Assembly: GCA_947631705.1 (NCBI GenBank)
Contig: CANRMJ010000004.1
Location: 1-64,000, forward strand
Reading direction: 5' to 3'
Origin: an uncultured Clostridia bacterium
GTDB lineage: Bacteria; Bacillota; Clostridia; Oscillospirales; Acutalibacteraceae
Length of the DNA: 64,000 bases
Position numbers and translations under genes: made by a program. The first letter of the stretch is position 1; the number at the start of each line of letters is the position of its first letter. Below, piece after piece: positions 47,066 to 56,194 of the stretch. The notes beneath the pieces are model-generated. The model did no database searches and had not been told where the DNA came from. It saw only the letters and a program-made list of their open reading frames with translations.

Positions 47066-49417
47066 ATGTTTAAGCTAAAAAGCAAAAGCCTTGAAAGAGA
47101 ATTCAAGGTTACGGACGGAGCGCTTTTTGCTTCGCAGATAATAAACAGCGATTCCGGGATGCAGTTTGTTCCTGACGGAAACGGCTCTGAATTCGCGATA
47201 AGATTCGCGGACGGAGACGAGTTTACGTCAAAAGGTCTTCAGGTAACGGAAAGCGCCGAAAAAGACGGAAGGCTGTTTTTCCGTTTCAAGGAAACAATGG
47301 GCACAACCGTAACGATGAGCTTTCGCGTTTCCAAAGATAATTCAACTATAGAAAAACAGCTTGCCGTTAAACAGAGCACTCCTAAAATCATTGATTACAT
47401 AGCGCTTGAAAACGTGGGAATAATAAATTCCCGGTCGTCCTTTTCGGTTCAGGGCGGCAAAACTGAGGCAGGCGAATATTATTCAAATCTCGGCCAGCCG
47501 TTTTATATAGACAGCTTGTTTTTCGGCTGCGAATTTCCCGCAACCAAAAACATAATTGCCCACGGCAGAGGTCAAATCCTGTATTATATCGGCAAAAGCG
47601 CCGAGCAGCAGATAATCTGCCCCGTAACCGTTATGGGAGGCGCGAAGGGTTGCTCCCTGCCGGAGCTTCAAAGCGCTTTTTATGAATATATTTCGGGCAT
47701 TGCCCTGCCAACGCCTTACAGACTTCAATACAACACCTGGTACGACAGAATGATGAATATTGACGCGGACAATATTCAAAAGGCGTTTTACGATGTTGAA
47801 AAGCAGCTTTCCTCTCACGGCGTGCCGCCGCTTGACGGCTATGTTGCAGACGACGGCTGGAATAATTACAACGGCAATTTCTGGCACTACAATCAAAACA
47901 AGTTTCCAAACGGCTTTCTTGACGCAAGTCAGGCCGCTAAAAGTCTCGGCAGTGAGTTCGGGCTTTGGCTGGGTCCGCGCGGCGGATATAATTTCAATCA
48001 CAAATTTGCCAAAAAAATCGAAAAAAAGGGCTTTGGTTATTACAACGCGCAGGCGGACGATATCTGCGTTGCCTCGGAAAAATATCTTAAAAATCTTGAG
48101 GAATTCCTTGTTAAAACAACAAAGGAAAACGATATTTCCTATTGGAAGTTAGACGGCTTTTGCCTTAAACCCTGCCTGAATTCCAATCACGACCACATTA
48201 CGGGCGGCGACCACGAGATGTATATGGTTACGGAAATGTGGAGCCGCTGGATTAAAATTTTCAGAGCGCTGCACACGGTTCGCGCAAAGCAGGGCAAAAA
48301 AATGTGGATAAATATGACATGTTACGCAAACCCCTCTCCGTGGTGGCTTCAATACGTTAATTCCATTTGGCTGCAAAACAGCGCCGATATCGGCTTCGCG
48401 AATAATTATCCCAAGAACCGCCAGGCACAGGTTGACTCTGAAATCACGTACCGCGATTCCGTTTATTACGATTTTCTTGTTACGAGAGGGCTTCAGCTTC
48501 CGCTTTCGAACATATATAATCATGAGCCGATTTACGGTCACGAGGCTCATCTTGATTACACGGATGAGGAATTTGAAAAGGCTATGTATTGGAACGCCTG
48601 CCGCGGCGCGGCGCTAAACGAGCTTTATATCTCGGAGAGCATGATGAACGATAAAAAGTGGAATATGCTTTCAAACGTTCTTCGCTGGCAGCGCGGAAGT
48701 TTTCACATTCTTAAAAACGCCATGTTCCTCGGAGGAGATCCCGCGGAAAACAACATATACTGCTACGCCTCGTGGACGCGCGACGGAGAAGGCGTTATCG
48801 CGCTGAGAAACCCGTCTGACGAATCGGCGCCGCTCACGCTTACGCTCAACAAGCTGATGGGTTGCCCCGAAACGCTGAAAAACGCAAAGCATTGGGTGGT
48901 TTACGGCAGGGATATCGCAAACGCCGCGGATTCTTACAGCTACAACGATAAGATCCACCTTTCGCTCGCTCCCTTTGAGGTTAAAATTTTTCAGTTCGGC
49001 GCGGAATATCCCGCCAATGAAAACGAGAGCGTAAACGATTTTACAATCAGCTTTGATTACAGCGGCAGGGATTCTCTTATCTGCCAAAACAACGATATTA
49101 TGATAAGCATTGAAAAAGGCTGTGTAAACGCCTGCGCCGGTTCGCTGAGGCTTAAATCCGAAAGCATAATAAGCTCCACAAACCACAAAATAACAATCGT
49201 GCGCGAAAAGAACAAAATGCTTAAAATATATATTGATAACTTCCTTGACTGCTCCGGCTATGACAGGCGCGCAAAGGCGGAAATCTCCTTAAACGGTCTT
49301 TCGAGCTACGCGGCAAATTTCAAGGTTATACCGTCGGCAACTCCGTATAACCAGATTATCACGCTTGCCGATATACTAAAAAGAAGAAAGCGAATTTTCA
49401 GGAAGGGGACTGAATGA
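47066..49417 (+). CDS. GH36/GH27-clan-like glycoside hydrolase (putative alpha-galactosidase-type)
   Basis: YNTWYDRMMNID; DGYVADDGWNNYNGNFWHYNQNKFPNGF; FGLWLGPRGGY; YWKLDGFCLKPC. Confidence 0.7.
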   Translation: MFKLKSKSLEREFKVTDGALFASQIINSDSGMQFVPDGNGSEFAIRFADGDEFTSKGLQVTESAEKDGRLFFRFKETMGTTVTMSFRVSKDNSTIEKQLAVKQSTPKIIDYIALENVGIINSRSSFSVQGGKTEAGEYYSNLGQPFYIDSLFFGCEFPATKNIIAHGRGQILYYIGKSAEQQIICPVTVMGGAKGCSLPELQSAFYEYISGIALPTPYRLQYNTWYDRMMNIDADNIQKAFYDVEKQLSSHGVPPLDGYVADDGWNNYNGNFWHYNQNKFPNGFLDASQAAKSLGSEFGLWLGPRGGYNFNHKFAKKIEKKGFGYYNAQADDICVASEKYLKNLEEFLVKTTKENDISYWKLDGFCLKPCLNSNHDHITGGDHEMYMVTEMWSRWIKIFRALHTVRAKQGKKMWINMTCYANPSPWWLQYVNSIWLQNSADIGFANNYPKNRQAQVDSEITYRDSVYYDFLVTRGLQLPLSNIYNHEPIYGHEAHLDYTDEEFEKAMYWNACRGAALNELYISESMMNDKKWNMLSNVLRWQRGSFHILKNAMFLGGDPAENNIYCYASWTRDGEGVIALRNPSDESAPLTLTLNKLMGCPETLKNAKHWVVYGRDIANAADSYSYNDKIHLSLAPFEVKIFQFGAEYPANENESVNDFTISFDYSGRDSLICQNNDIMISIEKGCVNACAGSLRLKSESIISSTNHKITIVREKNKMLKIYIDNFLDCSGYDRRAKAEISLNGLSSYAANFKVIPSATPYNQIITLADILKRRKRIFRKGTE

Positions 49418-50574
49418 AAATGAATTGCAAAAAATGCGGTTGCAGCACTCTTATAGAGGAGGGGGATTGGCTCCGCTGCCCTCAGTGCGGCGCGGAATAC
49501 TTCAACACAAAAATCACTCCCGAACTCAGTGTTACGGAAAAAATAGATTTAATAGATAACGGCGGTTTAACAGAAACGCAGGCAGAGAAAGCCGTTTCGG
49601 CTTTCTCGGAAAAAAGCGTTGCCCCGTCTGAAGAGAGCGCGCGCGAAGAGCCCGAAAAGGAGAATTCCGAATTCACCGTTACGGAGCTGCCTGTTTCGCG
49701 CGCGGACAGCGGGGAGCTTGAAGAAACCTCGCCGGAAAAGCCGGAGGAAAGCGGTTTTGAGGCTGATGAGGAATTTCACAAAGCGGAACAAGACGATGCG
49801 ACTTCAAACACACAGGCGCAAAACTCCCCCGCCGAAGAGAACGCGGAATCGTTCCCTAACGCCGCAAACAACACGCAGGAAACCGAGAAAGGCACTGAAA
49901 CCGAGAAAAAAAAGCCAAGCAAATTTAAGGAAGTTGTTGATTTCCTGCTGCCGATAGTTATTGCCGTTGTTATAGCCGAGCTGCTCAAAATATTTGTGTT
50001 CGCGAACGCGATAGTTCCAACCGGCTCCATGATTGCAACTATCAACGAGAAAGACAGAATTATCGCCAGCAGGCTTGCGTATATCTCAGACGATCCCGAA
50101 AGATACGACATCATTATGTTTTATTTTCCCGATGATGAAACGCAGCCCTTCGTTAAGCGCGTTATAGGTCTGCCGGGAGATACGGTTTCTATGACAAACG
50201 GCGTTGTTTACATTGCCGATGAAAGCGGAAAGGTTTATCAAACAGACCAGAGCTTTGTTAATCCCGAAGACACGCCGACCGGCAATTTTGAAGAGATTTA
50301 CATTCCCAAAAAAGGCGAGATCATAACAACCGACGGCGATTACTGTTATGCTGAGAACGGCGCAAATGTCGGCGGAATGAACTTTTTAAAGAAATACTGC
50401 GAGCAGAATAAAAACGGAACATACACCGTTTCCGATAATCTTTATTTTGTTATGGGCGACAACAGAAACAACTCTCACGATTCAAGAGCATGGGAAAACA
50501 AATATGTTGCCAAGGATAAGATTATGGGCAAGGTGCTTTTCAGATACTATCCTGGCTTTGAAATGCTTAAATAA
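49414..50574 (+). CDS. lepB: Signal peptidase I with N-terminal zinc-ribbon and acidic linker
   Basis: N-terminal CKKCGCSTLIEEGDWLRCPQCG; catalytic IVPTGSMIATI and YDIIMFYFPDDETQPFVKRVIGLPGDTVSM; GDNRNNSHDSR. Confidence 0.92.
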   Translation: MKMNCKKCGCSTLIEEGDWLRCPQCGAEYFNTKITPELSVTEKIDLIDNGGLTETQAEKAVSAFSEKSVAPSEESAREEPEKENSEFTVTELPVSRADSGELEETSPEKPEESGFEADEEFHKAEQDDATSNTQAQNSPAEENAESFPNAANNTQETEKGTETEKKKPSKFKEVVDFLLPIVIAVVIAELLKIFVFANAIVPTGSMIATINEKDRIIASRLAYISDDPERYDIIMFYFPDDETQPFVKRVIGLPGDTVSMTNGVVYIADESGKVYQTDQSFVNPEDTPTGNFEEIYIPKKGEIITTDGDYCYAENGANVGGMNFLKKYCEQNKNGTYTVSDNLYFVMGDNRNNSHDSRAWENKYVAKDKIMGKVLFRYYPGFEMLK

Positions 50575-50636
50575 TGTGTAAAACCGCCCGCGTCGTTCGG
50601 GCGGTTAAATCTTATAATATAAAAGGCTTTGATTTT

Positions 50637-51734
50637 ATGACATTGAATTTTAAAAACGGCTCTTTTAAAATTTTGCAGATCGCCGATGTTCAGGAGGGAG
50701 CGCGCGTCAGCGCCGACACTATTGAGCTTATAAACGCCGCTCTTAGCAGGGAAAATCCCGATCTTGCCGTTTTTTCGGGCGATCAGATATGGGGCAGGCA
50801 CAGCTTTAAGGGCAGCGCCGAAAAGGCGGAAAGGGTTTTGCGCGAAATAACCGCGCCTGTAACACAAAGAAATATCCCGTTTGCCGTTTGCTTCGGAAAT
50901 CACGACAGGCAGGTTGGTCTTTCTAACGAGAGGCAGTTTGAGATTTACAAAAAATTCAGCGGCTTTGTCGGCGAAAACACCTCCGGCGCAGACGGCTGCG
51001 CAAATCAGGTTATAGAAATCGCCGACGGCGGCAGAGTTAAATATCTGCTCTATCTTTTAGACAGCCATTCGAGCCTTAAAACGGGCGGCTACGACTCTGT
51101 GCATAAAAATCAAATCGAATGGTATAAAAAAACGCGCGATGAATACGAAAAAGCGAACGGCGGCGTTTTGCCGTCTGTTGTAATTCAGCATATCCCCGTG
51201 CAGGAAGTAACGGAGCTTTTAAAAGAGGTTAAAAAGGGCGAAAAGGGCGCCGTGCAGGGCTTTCGCAGGCACGCCGGCAAATGGTTTATTCTTGACGAAA
51301 GCAAAATCAACAAAGGCGGCTTTATGCGGGAATCACCCGCCGATCCTGAGGAAAACAGCGGCGAGTTTAACGCCATGGCGGAAAAAGGCGATGTTCGCGG
51401 AATTTATTTCGGTCACGATCACAACAATTCTTTTCACGGCAAGGTGCGTGGAATAGACCTTGGCTACACGCAGGGAGCGGGCTTTCACGTTTACGGTCCC
51501 GGTCTTGACCGAGGAGTGAGAATCATTGAGCTTAAAACAGACGGAACACTTAATACATACGATTTGAGATACAGGGATATCGTGGGTAAAAAGGTTAAGG
51601 AAAAGCTGCGCTATGCCGTTATCTCAATTATGCCTACAAATGTATACGACGCTTTTCACAGAGCGATCAAGGCGGCGGGAATACTTGCCGCCGCGGCAAT
51701 AGCGGCAGCGGTTATAATTTTGATATGCCGTTAA
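50637..51734 (+). CDS. Calcineurin-like metallophosphoesterase with C-terminal TM (ORF track start 50574; ATG 50637 lies past a hairpin)
   Basis: ILQIADVQEG, FSGDQIWG, CFGNHDRQ, VIQHIP, YFGHDHNN. Confidence 0.92.
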   Translation: MTLNFKNGSFKILQIADVQEGARVSADTIELINAALSRENPDLAVFSGDQIWGRHSFKGSAEKAERVLREITAPVTQRNIPFAVCFGNHDRQVGLSNERQFEIYKKFSGFVGENTSGADGCANQVIEIADGGRVKYLLYLLDSHSSLKTGGYDSVHKNQIEWYKKTRDEYEKANGGVLPSVVIQHIPVQEVTELLKEVKKGEKGAVQGFRRHAGKWFILDESKINKGGFMRESPADPEENSGEFNAMAEKGDVRGIYFGHDHNNSFHGKVRGIDLGYTQGAGFHVYGPGLDRGVRIIELKTDGTLNTYDLRYRDIVGKKVKEKLRYAVISIMPTNVYDAFHRAIKAAGILAAAAIAAAVIILICR

Positions 51735-51764
51735 TCGGCAAAAAAACGCGCGGAAAGAAAAAAT

Positions 51765-52706
51765 TCATTCCGCGTTGATTTTTTTCAGTTCGTTTTTCAT
51801 TCTTTTAACAACCGCTCTCATAATAAACCGAGTATATCTGCCCGTTTTAAGATAAACCATTGCCTCGTTCCAGAGCGCGTAAAAGGCGCATTTTTCATCA
51901 CATTTTTCGGAAACCTTATATCTTGATTTATAAGTATCATAGAGATTAAAAAGATCTCCCGTCAGACTTCTGAGCTGAAACAGCTCGTATTCGCGGTCGG
52001 CATACATTGAATTAAGAGGGTCAATAAATGCCGTAACGCGGCACTTTTTGTCCACCATCACGTTCATAACATTCAAATCCCCGTGAATAAGGCTTGCCTC
52101 TGCCGCGTCCCCGCTGAAAATCACGTCAAATTTTTTATATGCCGCCGTCATTGTTTCAAAAATATATGAGTCGAATTTTCCCTCTTTTTTTGCGTTTCGG
52201 GCTTTTTCATAAATATCGGCGGCAAACGGGCGGTAAAAATCAAGCCACGTGTCAAAATGCGGATTATCTATGTAACCGAATTTATCGTTCGTAACGCTGT
52301 GGATTTTAAGCAGCGCCGTCACCACCTCGTTCGCAAAGCGGCGCTTTTCCGCTTTTGACGCGAGCAGCATACGAATGTTTGTAAAGGCGTTTTTGCCCTC
52401 CGCAAATTCCATACAGACGCAATCCACGGGTATATCCTGCGTTTTTTTGTGAATAAAATAGATTTCGGGGAATTTAACGGCGTGTGTCTCGCCGAGTTTT
52501 CTCACGGCGTTTGCCTCTTTTTCCGCAATATCGTCCGAAAGAAAAATTTTAAAGGCGTATGCTTTGCCCGTGTTTTTATCAACGCCCCTGTAAACCCTGC
52601 CGAATGAACCGCCGCCGATATAGCTGAACGACTCTATTTTTGCCCCTTTCATCTCTTTTTCCGCAATAATCGGCAAATAATCTTTGTTTTTCATATTCTC
52701 ACCCAA
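51765..52706 (-). CDS. Aminoglycoside phosphotransferase/kinase-like protein
   Basis: YIGGGSFGRVYRGVDKNTGKAYAFKIF; SLIHGDLNVMNVMVDKKCRVTAFIDPLNSMYADREYEL. Confidence 0.85.
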   Translation of the reverse strand: MGENMKNKDYLPIIAEKEMKGAKIESFSYIGGGSFGRVYRGVDKNTGKAYAFKIFLSDDIAEKEANAVRKLGETHAVKFPEIYFIHKKTQDIPVDCVCMEFAEGKNAFTNIRMLLASKAEKRRFANEVVTALLKIHSVTNDKFGYIDNPHFDTWLDFYRPFAADIYEKARNAKKEGKFDSYIFETMTAAYKKFDVIFSGDAAEASLIHGDLNVMNVMVDKKCRVTAFIDPLNSMYADREYELFQLRSLTGDLFNLYDTYKSRYKVSEKCDEKCAFYALWNEAMVYLKTGRYTRFIMRAVVKRMKNELKKINAE

Positions 52707-52762
52707 TGCAATAATATCACAGACGGTTGAAAAAATATATCACGATTCCCGACAAATTTTAA

Positions 52763-52790
52763 AACTCCCGTATTTTTTTATACGGGAGCT
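52763..52790 (-). terminator. Terminator of the sleB-like gene
   Basis: CTCCCGTAT...ATACGGGAG. Confidence 0.65.
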
Positions 52791-52804
52791 CGTTTCGGGC
52801 ATAT

Positions 52805-53536
52805 TTATTTGCAGAATCTGTGGCTTCCGATAACCACCGTAACGGGGCGCGAGTGCATAAAAGAATTGCTTGTTTTGGCAGGATTGTAGTAATATATAGC
52901 GCCGCCCGTGGGATCCCAGCCGTTTATCGCGTCTCTTGCGGCGCGCTTTGAGGTTTCCGAAACAGCCTGATGCCAGTTGCTGTCATAAATACACGAAAAC
53001 GCGCCGGACTGATAAACAACCCCGCTTATGGAATCGGGGAACGAGCTGTGCGCAACTCTGTTGAGAATAACGGCGCCCACGGCAACCTGACCCTCATAGC
53101 TTTCGCCGCGCGCCTCGGCGGATATAACCTTTCCGAGAAGCTGAACATCAGCGTCGCTGTAAGAAGATGAGCCGCCGGAGGAGGAACCGCCGCTCAAGCC
53201 GAGATAAAGCAGCGTTGTCGGCCCCACTATTCCGTCTGCCGTGATTCCAACATTACGCTGAAAGCTCTTAACGGCGCTCTGTGTGTTTTGACCGAAAATT
53301 CCGTCCACACTGCCCTTGTAATATCCAAGCTCGGAAAGCTTTTGCTGAATCCGCTTTACCTCGCTGCCCGTAGAACCGTATTTTGAAACGGCGTATACCG
53401 ATTCCTCTTTATACGACAGCTCATACGCCGCAAAGCCCGCCGCTCCCGCGCCGATTAATATTGCAAACACCAAAAGAAAAACGTAAAAATTTTTAAACGC
53501 TTTATATACCGTCATTTTTTCCGACTCCTTAAACAA
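52805..53536 (-). CDS. SleB-like cell wall hydrolase with peptidoglycan-binding domain
   Basis: YGSTGSEVKRIQQKLSELGYYKGSVDGIFGQNTQSAVKSFQ; LLGKVISAEARGESYEGQVAVGAVILNRVAHSSFPDSI. Confidence 0.9.
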   Translation of the reverse strand: MFKESEKMTVYKAFKNFYVFLLVFAILIGAGAAGFAAYELSYKEESVYAVSKYGSTGSEVKRIQQKLSELGYYKGSVDGIFGQNTQSAVKSFQRNVGITADGIVGPTTLLYLGLSGGSSSGGSSSYSDADVQLLGKVISAEARGESYEGQVAVGAVILNRVAHSSFPDSISGVVYQSGAFSCIYDSNWHQAVSETSKRAARDAINGWDPTGGAIYYYNPAKTSNSFMHSRPVTVVIGSHRFCK

Positions 53537-53804
53537 AGAAATTCAGCAGAAACGTTATTGCCGCTCCGGCGCCTATGCAAAGCAGCGCCTGGGTTATAAT
53601 AAATCTTATTTCCCTTTTTGTTTTTCTGCTTTTAGGCGGCTTTTCCGTTTTTCGGGCAAGACTTTCCGCCTCTTTTTTTAATTTTGCCCTGTCCTCGCTT
53701 CCATATTCAGGTTTTACAAAAAAAATTATTCTCTCAAAATAAGGATTTTCCGTATTTGTTACCTCAAGCACCTGCCTGTTTACTCCCTTAATCATAATAA
53801 GCAC
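53529..53804 (-). CDS. Small membrane protein upstream of the sleB-like gene
   Basis: 91-aa ORF, C-terminal TM, overlaps the sleB-like gene. Confidence 0.65.
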   Translation of the reverse strand: MLIMIKGVNRQVLEVTNTENPYFERIIFFVKPEYGSEDRAKLKKEAESLARKTEKPPKSRKTKREIRFIITQALLCIGAGAAITFLLNFFV

Positions 53805-54283
53805 ATTTTCCTTTCAGTTTGTATCCGCCGCGATAATACGCAGACCGCAAAAATATAATTCGCATCGCTGAAAAACGCAAACATATTTTTGAATGTTATA
53901 CAAATAGTGTTGGATTTTACATACTTAAATATACAGCTTTAAAAAAATACATTTTTAGTTATTTTTGCATAAAAAAAGTTCTTGACAAAGATATTCAATA
54001 ACTTTTTGTATTAACTGTTTGACGTTTAAAATTGTGGAAAACGTTGTGGAAAATGTTTAAAACCTGCCCCGTTTTGCGCTTAAACAAGCGGTTTTTATAT
54101 GTTAAAAACGCAAAATCGTCTTAAAAGATTTGAGTTTTCAATAATTTACACCGAGTTTTCAACAATTTTGTAAAGTTACAAATGGTTACAATTTTTTTGG
54201 TTATTTTGCTATTTTTCATCTTTCGCAGAAGGCTTAAATATGGTATAATTTAATTATCAAAAGAGGAGAAAATTATACAAATA

Positions 54284-55129
54284 ATGATAATCACAGAAAA
54301 AGACGGCGCATTGATTTTGGAGGGCGTTAAATGCCTTGAGCTGCCGCTTACGCTTGACTGCGGACAGGCTTTTCGCTGGAAGGAGCAGGAGGACGGTTCG
54401 TGGAGCGGCGCAGCGATGAACAAATTTTTAAATATAAAAAAAGACGGCGAGGGGCGTTTTATCCTAAAAACAACGCTTGAAGATTTCAACAGCGTTTGGC
54501 GCAATTATTTTGATTTTGACAGGGATTACGAGGCAATATGCGAAAAAATAAAGCAGGATTCGCTTGTTGCCTCCACGGTGGACAAATATTACGGCATAAG
54601 AATTTTGAATCAAGACCCGTGGGAGGCGCTTGTTTCGTTTGTTATAAGCCAACAAAACAATATAAAAAGAATAAAGGGCATTATTAATCGCCTTTGCGAC
54701 GGCTACGGCGAGGAAATATGCGAGGGCTGGCACGCTTTTCCGAGCGCCGAAAGGCTGAGCGAGCTTTCGGTTGAGGATTTTGAGGCGATCGGAGCGGGCT
54801 ACAGAGGAAAATACCTTAAAAAGCTCGCCGATGACGCGGCAAGCGGAATAATAAATCTTGATGATATTAAAAATATGAGCCTTAAAGACGCCAAATCGGC
54901 TTTGCTTGGCATTTACGGCGTTGGCGTTAAGGTTGCCGACTGCGCGCTTTTATTCGGCTTTCAGTTTCTTGAATGTTTCCCGCTTGACGTGTGGATGAAA
55001 CGGGTGATGGAGTTTTATCCGAACGGTCTGCCCGAATGCTTTAAGGGCTATGAGGGAATCGCTCAGCAATATCTTTTTCACTGGGCGCGAAACAATCTTA
55101 ATAAAGGCACGGCAAAAATAAAGGATTAA
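54284..55129 (+). CDS. 8-oxoguanine DNA glycosylase (OGG family)
   Basis: DCGQAFRWKEQEDGSWSGAA; FVISQQNNIKRIKGIINRLCDGYG; LLGIYGVGVKVADCALLFGFQFLECFPLDVWMKRVM. Confidence 0.93.
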   Translation: MIITEKDGALILEGVKCLELPLTLDCGQAFRWKEQEDGSWSGAAMNKFLNIKKDGEGRFILKTTLEDFNSVWRNYFDFDRDYEAICEKIKQDSLVASTVDKYYGIRILNQDPWEALVSFVISQQNNIKRIKGIINRLCDGYGEEICEGWHAFPSAERLSELSVEDFEAIGAGYRGKYLKKLADDAASGIINLDDIKNMSLKDAKSALLGIYGVGVKVADCALLFGFQFLECFPLDVWMKRVMEFYPNGLPECFKGYEGIAQQYLFHWARNNLNKGTAKIKD

Positions 55130-55214
55130 TGCGAAAAATCACACATTCTATTATGATAGCGGATTGAGATGGCTAAAATTTTCCTATGGCATAATTTTGA
55201 GATGGCTGAATTCG

Positions 55215-55294
55215 CATAACGCCTTGTCCGTCCACAGGAAGAGTTATCGTGATTTAAAATACTATTTATTGCCGGAAAGGCTATATGAATTAAT
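55215..55294 (+). ncRNA. Candidate 5' UTR structured element, copy A (upstream of rsmE)
   Basis: Similar to minus-strand 24251..24175; ATAAC/GTTAT stem around CCTTG/CAGG, then TGCCGGAAAGGCTA hairpin abutting the ATG. Confidence 0.5.
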
Positions 55295-56017
55295 ATGAAA
55301 AAATTATTTGTTGAAAAAATATGCGGTGAAAAAATCACCTTGAACGAGGAGCAGAGCCGCCACATAGCAAAAAGCCTCAGAATGAGAAAGGGCGATATGC
55401 TCACTCTTTGCGACGGCGGCGGAAACGATTACGGCTGTATCATAGACGAAATAACGAAAAGCTCCGTTACCCTGTCTGTTTGCTATAAACAGGCAAGTGA
55501 AACGGAGCCGAATATAAAGGTGAGTCTTTTTCAGGGAGTGCCGAAGGCGGCAAAAATGGAAGATATCATTCAGAAATGCGTTGAGCTGGGCGTTTACGAA
55601 ATCACTCCCGTGCTCACCAAACGCAGCGTAAGCCGCCCCGAACCGAAACAGGCTGCCGCAAAGCGCGGGAGATACGGCAAAATTTCGCTTGAGGCGGCGC
55701 AGCAGAGCGGCAGGGGCATTGTGCCCGAAATAAACGAAATGGCAAGCCTTGAAACCGCGCTTTCGCAATGCCGCGCGGAGCTTATAATCGTTTTTTACGA
55801 AGGCGGCGGAGAAAGCCTTAAAAGCCTTATAAAAAGCGATATAAAATCGGTTGCGATCTTTATCGGCCCCGAGGGCGGCTTTGAAAAAGAGGAGATAGAC
55901 GCAATAAAGGCAAAGGGCGGAGTTTGCGCCACGCTGGGCAAGCGCATACTGCGCACGCAGACGGCGCCGGCAGCCGCTCTTTCGGCAATAATGCTGCTCA
56001 CGGGAAATCTTGAATAA
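55295..56017 (+). CDS. rsmE: 16S rRNA (uracil1498-N3)-methyltransferase
   Basis: LFQGVPKAAKMEDIIQKCVELGVYEITPVLTKRSV; FIGPEGGFEKEEIDAIKAKGGVCATLGKRILRTQTAPAAALSAIM. Confidence 0.95.
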   Translation: MKKLFVEKICGEKITLNEEQSRHIAKSLRMRKGDMLTLCDGGGNDYGCIIDEITKSSVTLSVCYKQASETEPNIKVSLFQGVPKAAKMEDIIQKCVELGVYEITPVLTKRSVSRPEPKQAAAKRGRYGKISLEAAQQSGRGIVPEINEMASLETALSQCRAELIIVFYEGGGESLKSLIKSDIKSVAIFIGPEGGFEKEEIDAIKAKGGVCATLGKRILRTQTAPAAALSAIMLLTGNLE

Positions 56018-56125
56018 AAACAGACAATTAATATGTGCCCAAACAGCTAAAAACGACTGTCCGCCCAACCTTTTTATATATCAATTATAAAACAATTTCA
56101 TAATTTATTTCGTTTTTAACAGTTA

Positions 56126-56162
56126 AAAGCCGCTTGAATTCCATGTGAATTCAAGCGGCTTT
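56126..56162. terminator. Bidirectional terminator between rsmE and the LRR gene
   Basis: AAAGCCGCTTGAATTC-CATGT-GAATTCAAGCGGCTTT, 16-bp perfect stem. Confidence 0.85.
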
Positions 56163-56194
56163 GCCTTTTGCTTAATTATAATTTATATATTATA

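Noticed and set aside
50582-50606. Canonical terminator after the signal peptidase gene
   Set aside because: Strong hairpin AACCGCCCG/CGGGCGGTT but followed by AAATCTT rather than a U tract; may be an intergenic or processing hairpin.
53950-54200. Chromosomal replication origin
   Set aside because: DnaA-like boxes are imperfect, dnaA/dnaN/rpmH neighbours are missing and gene-strand bias does not switch here; kept only as a lower-interest site cluster.
55304-56068. 254-aa minus-strand ORF
   Set aside because: Antisense to rsmE, which has clear family motifs; no initiation signal.
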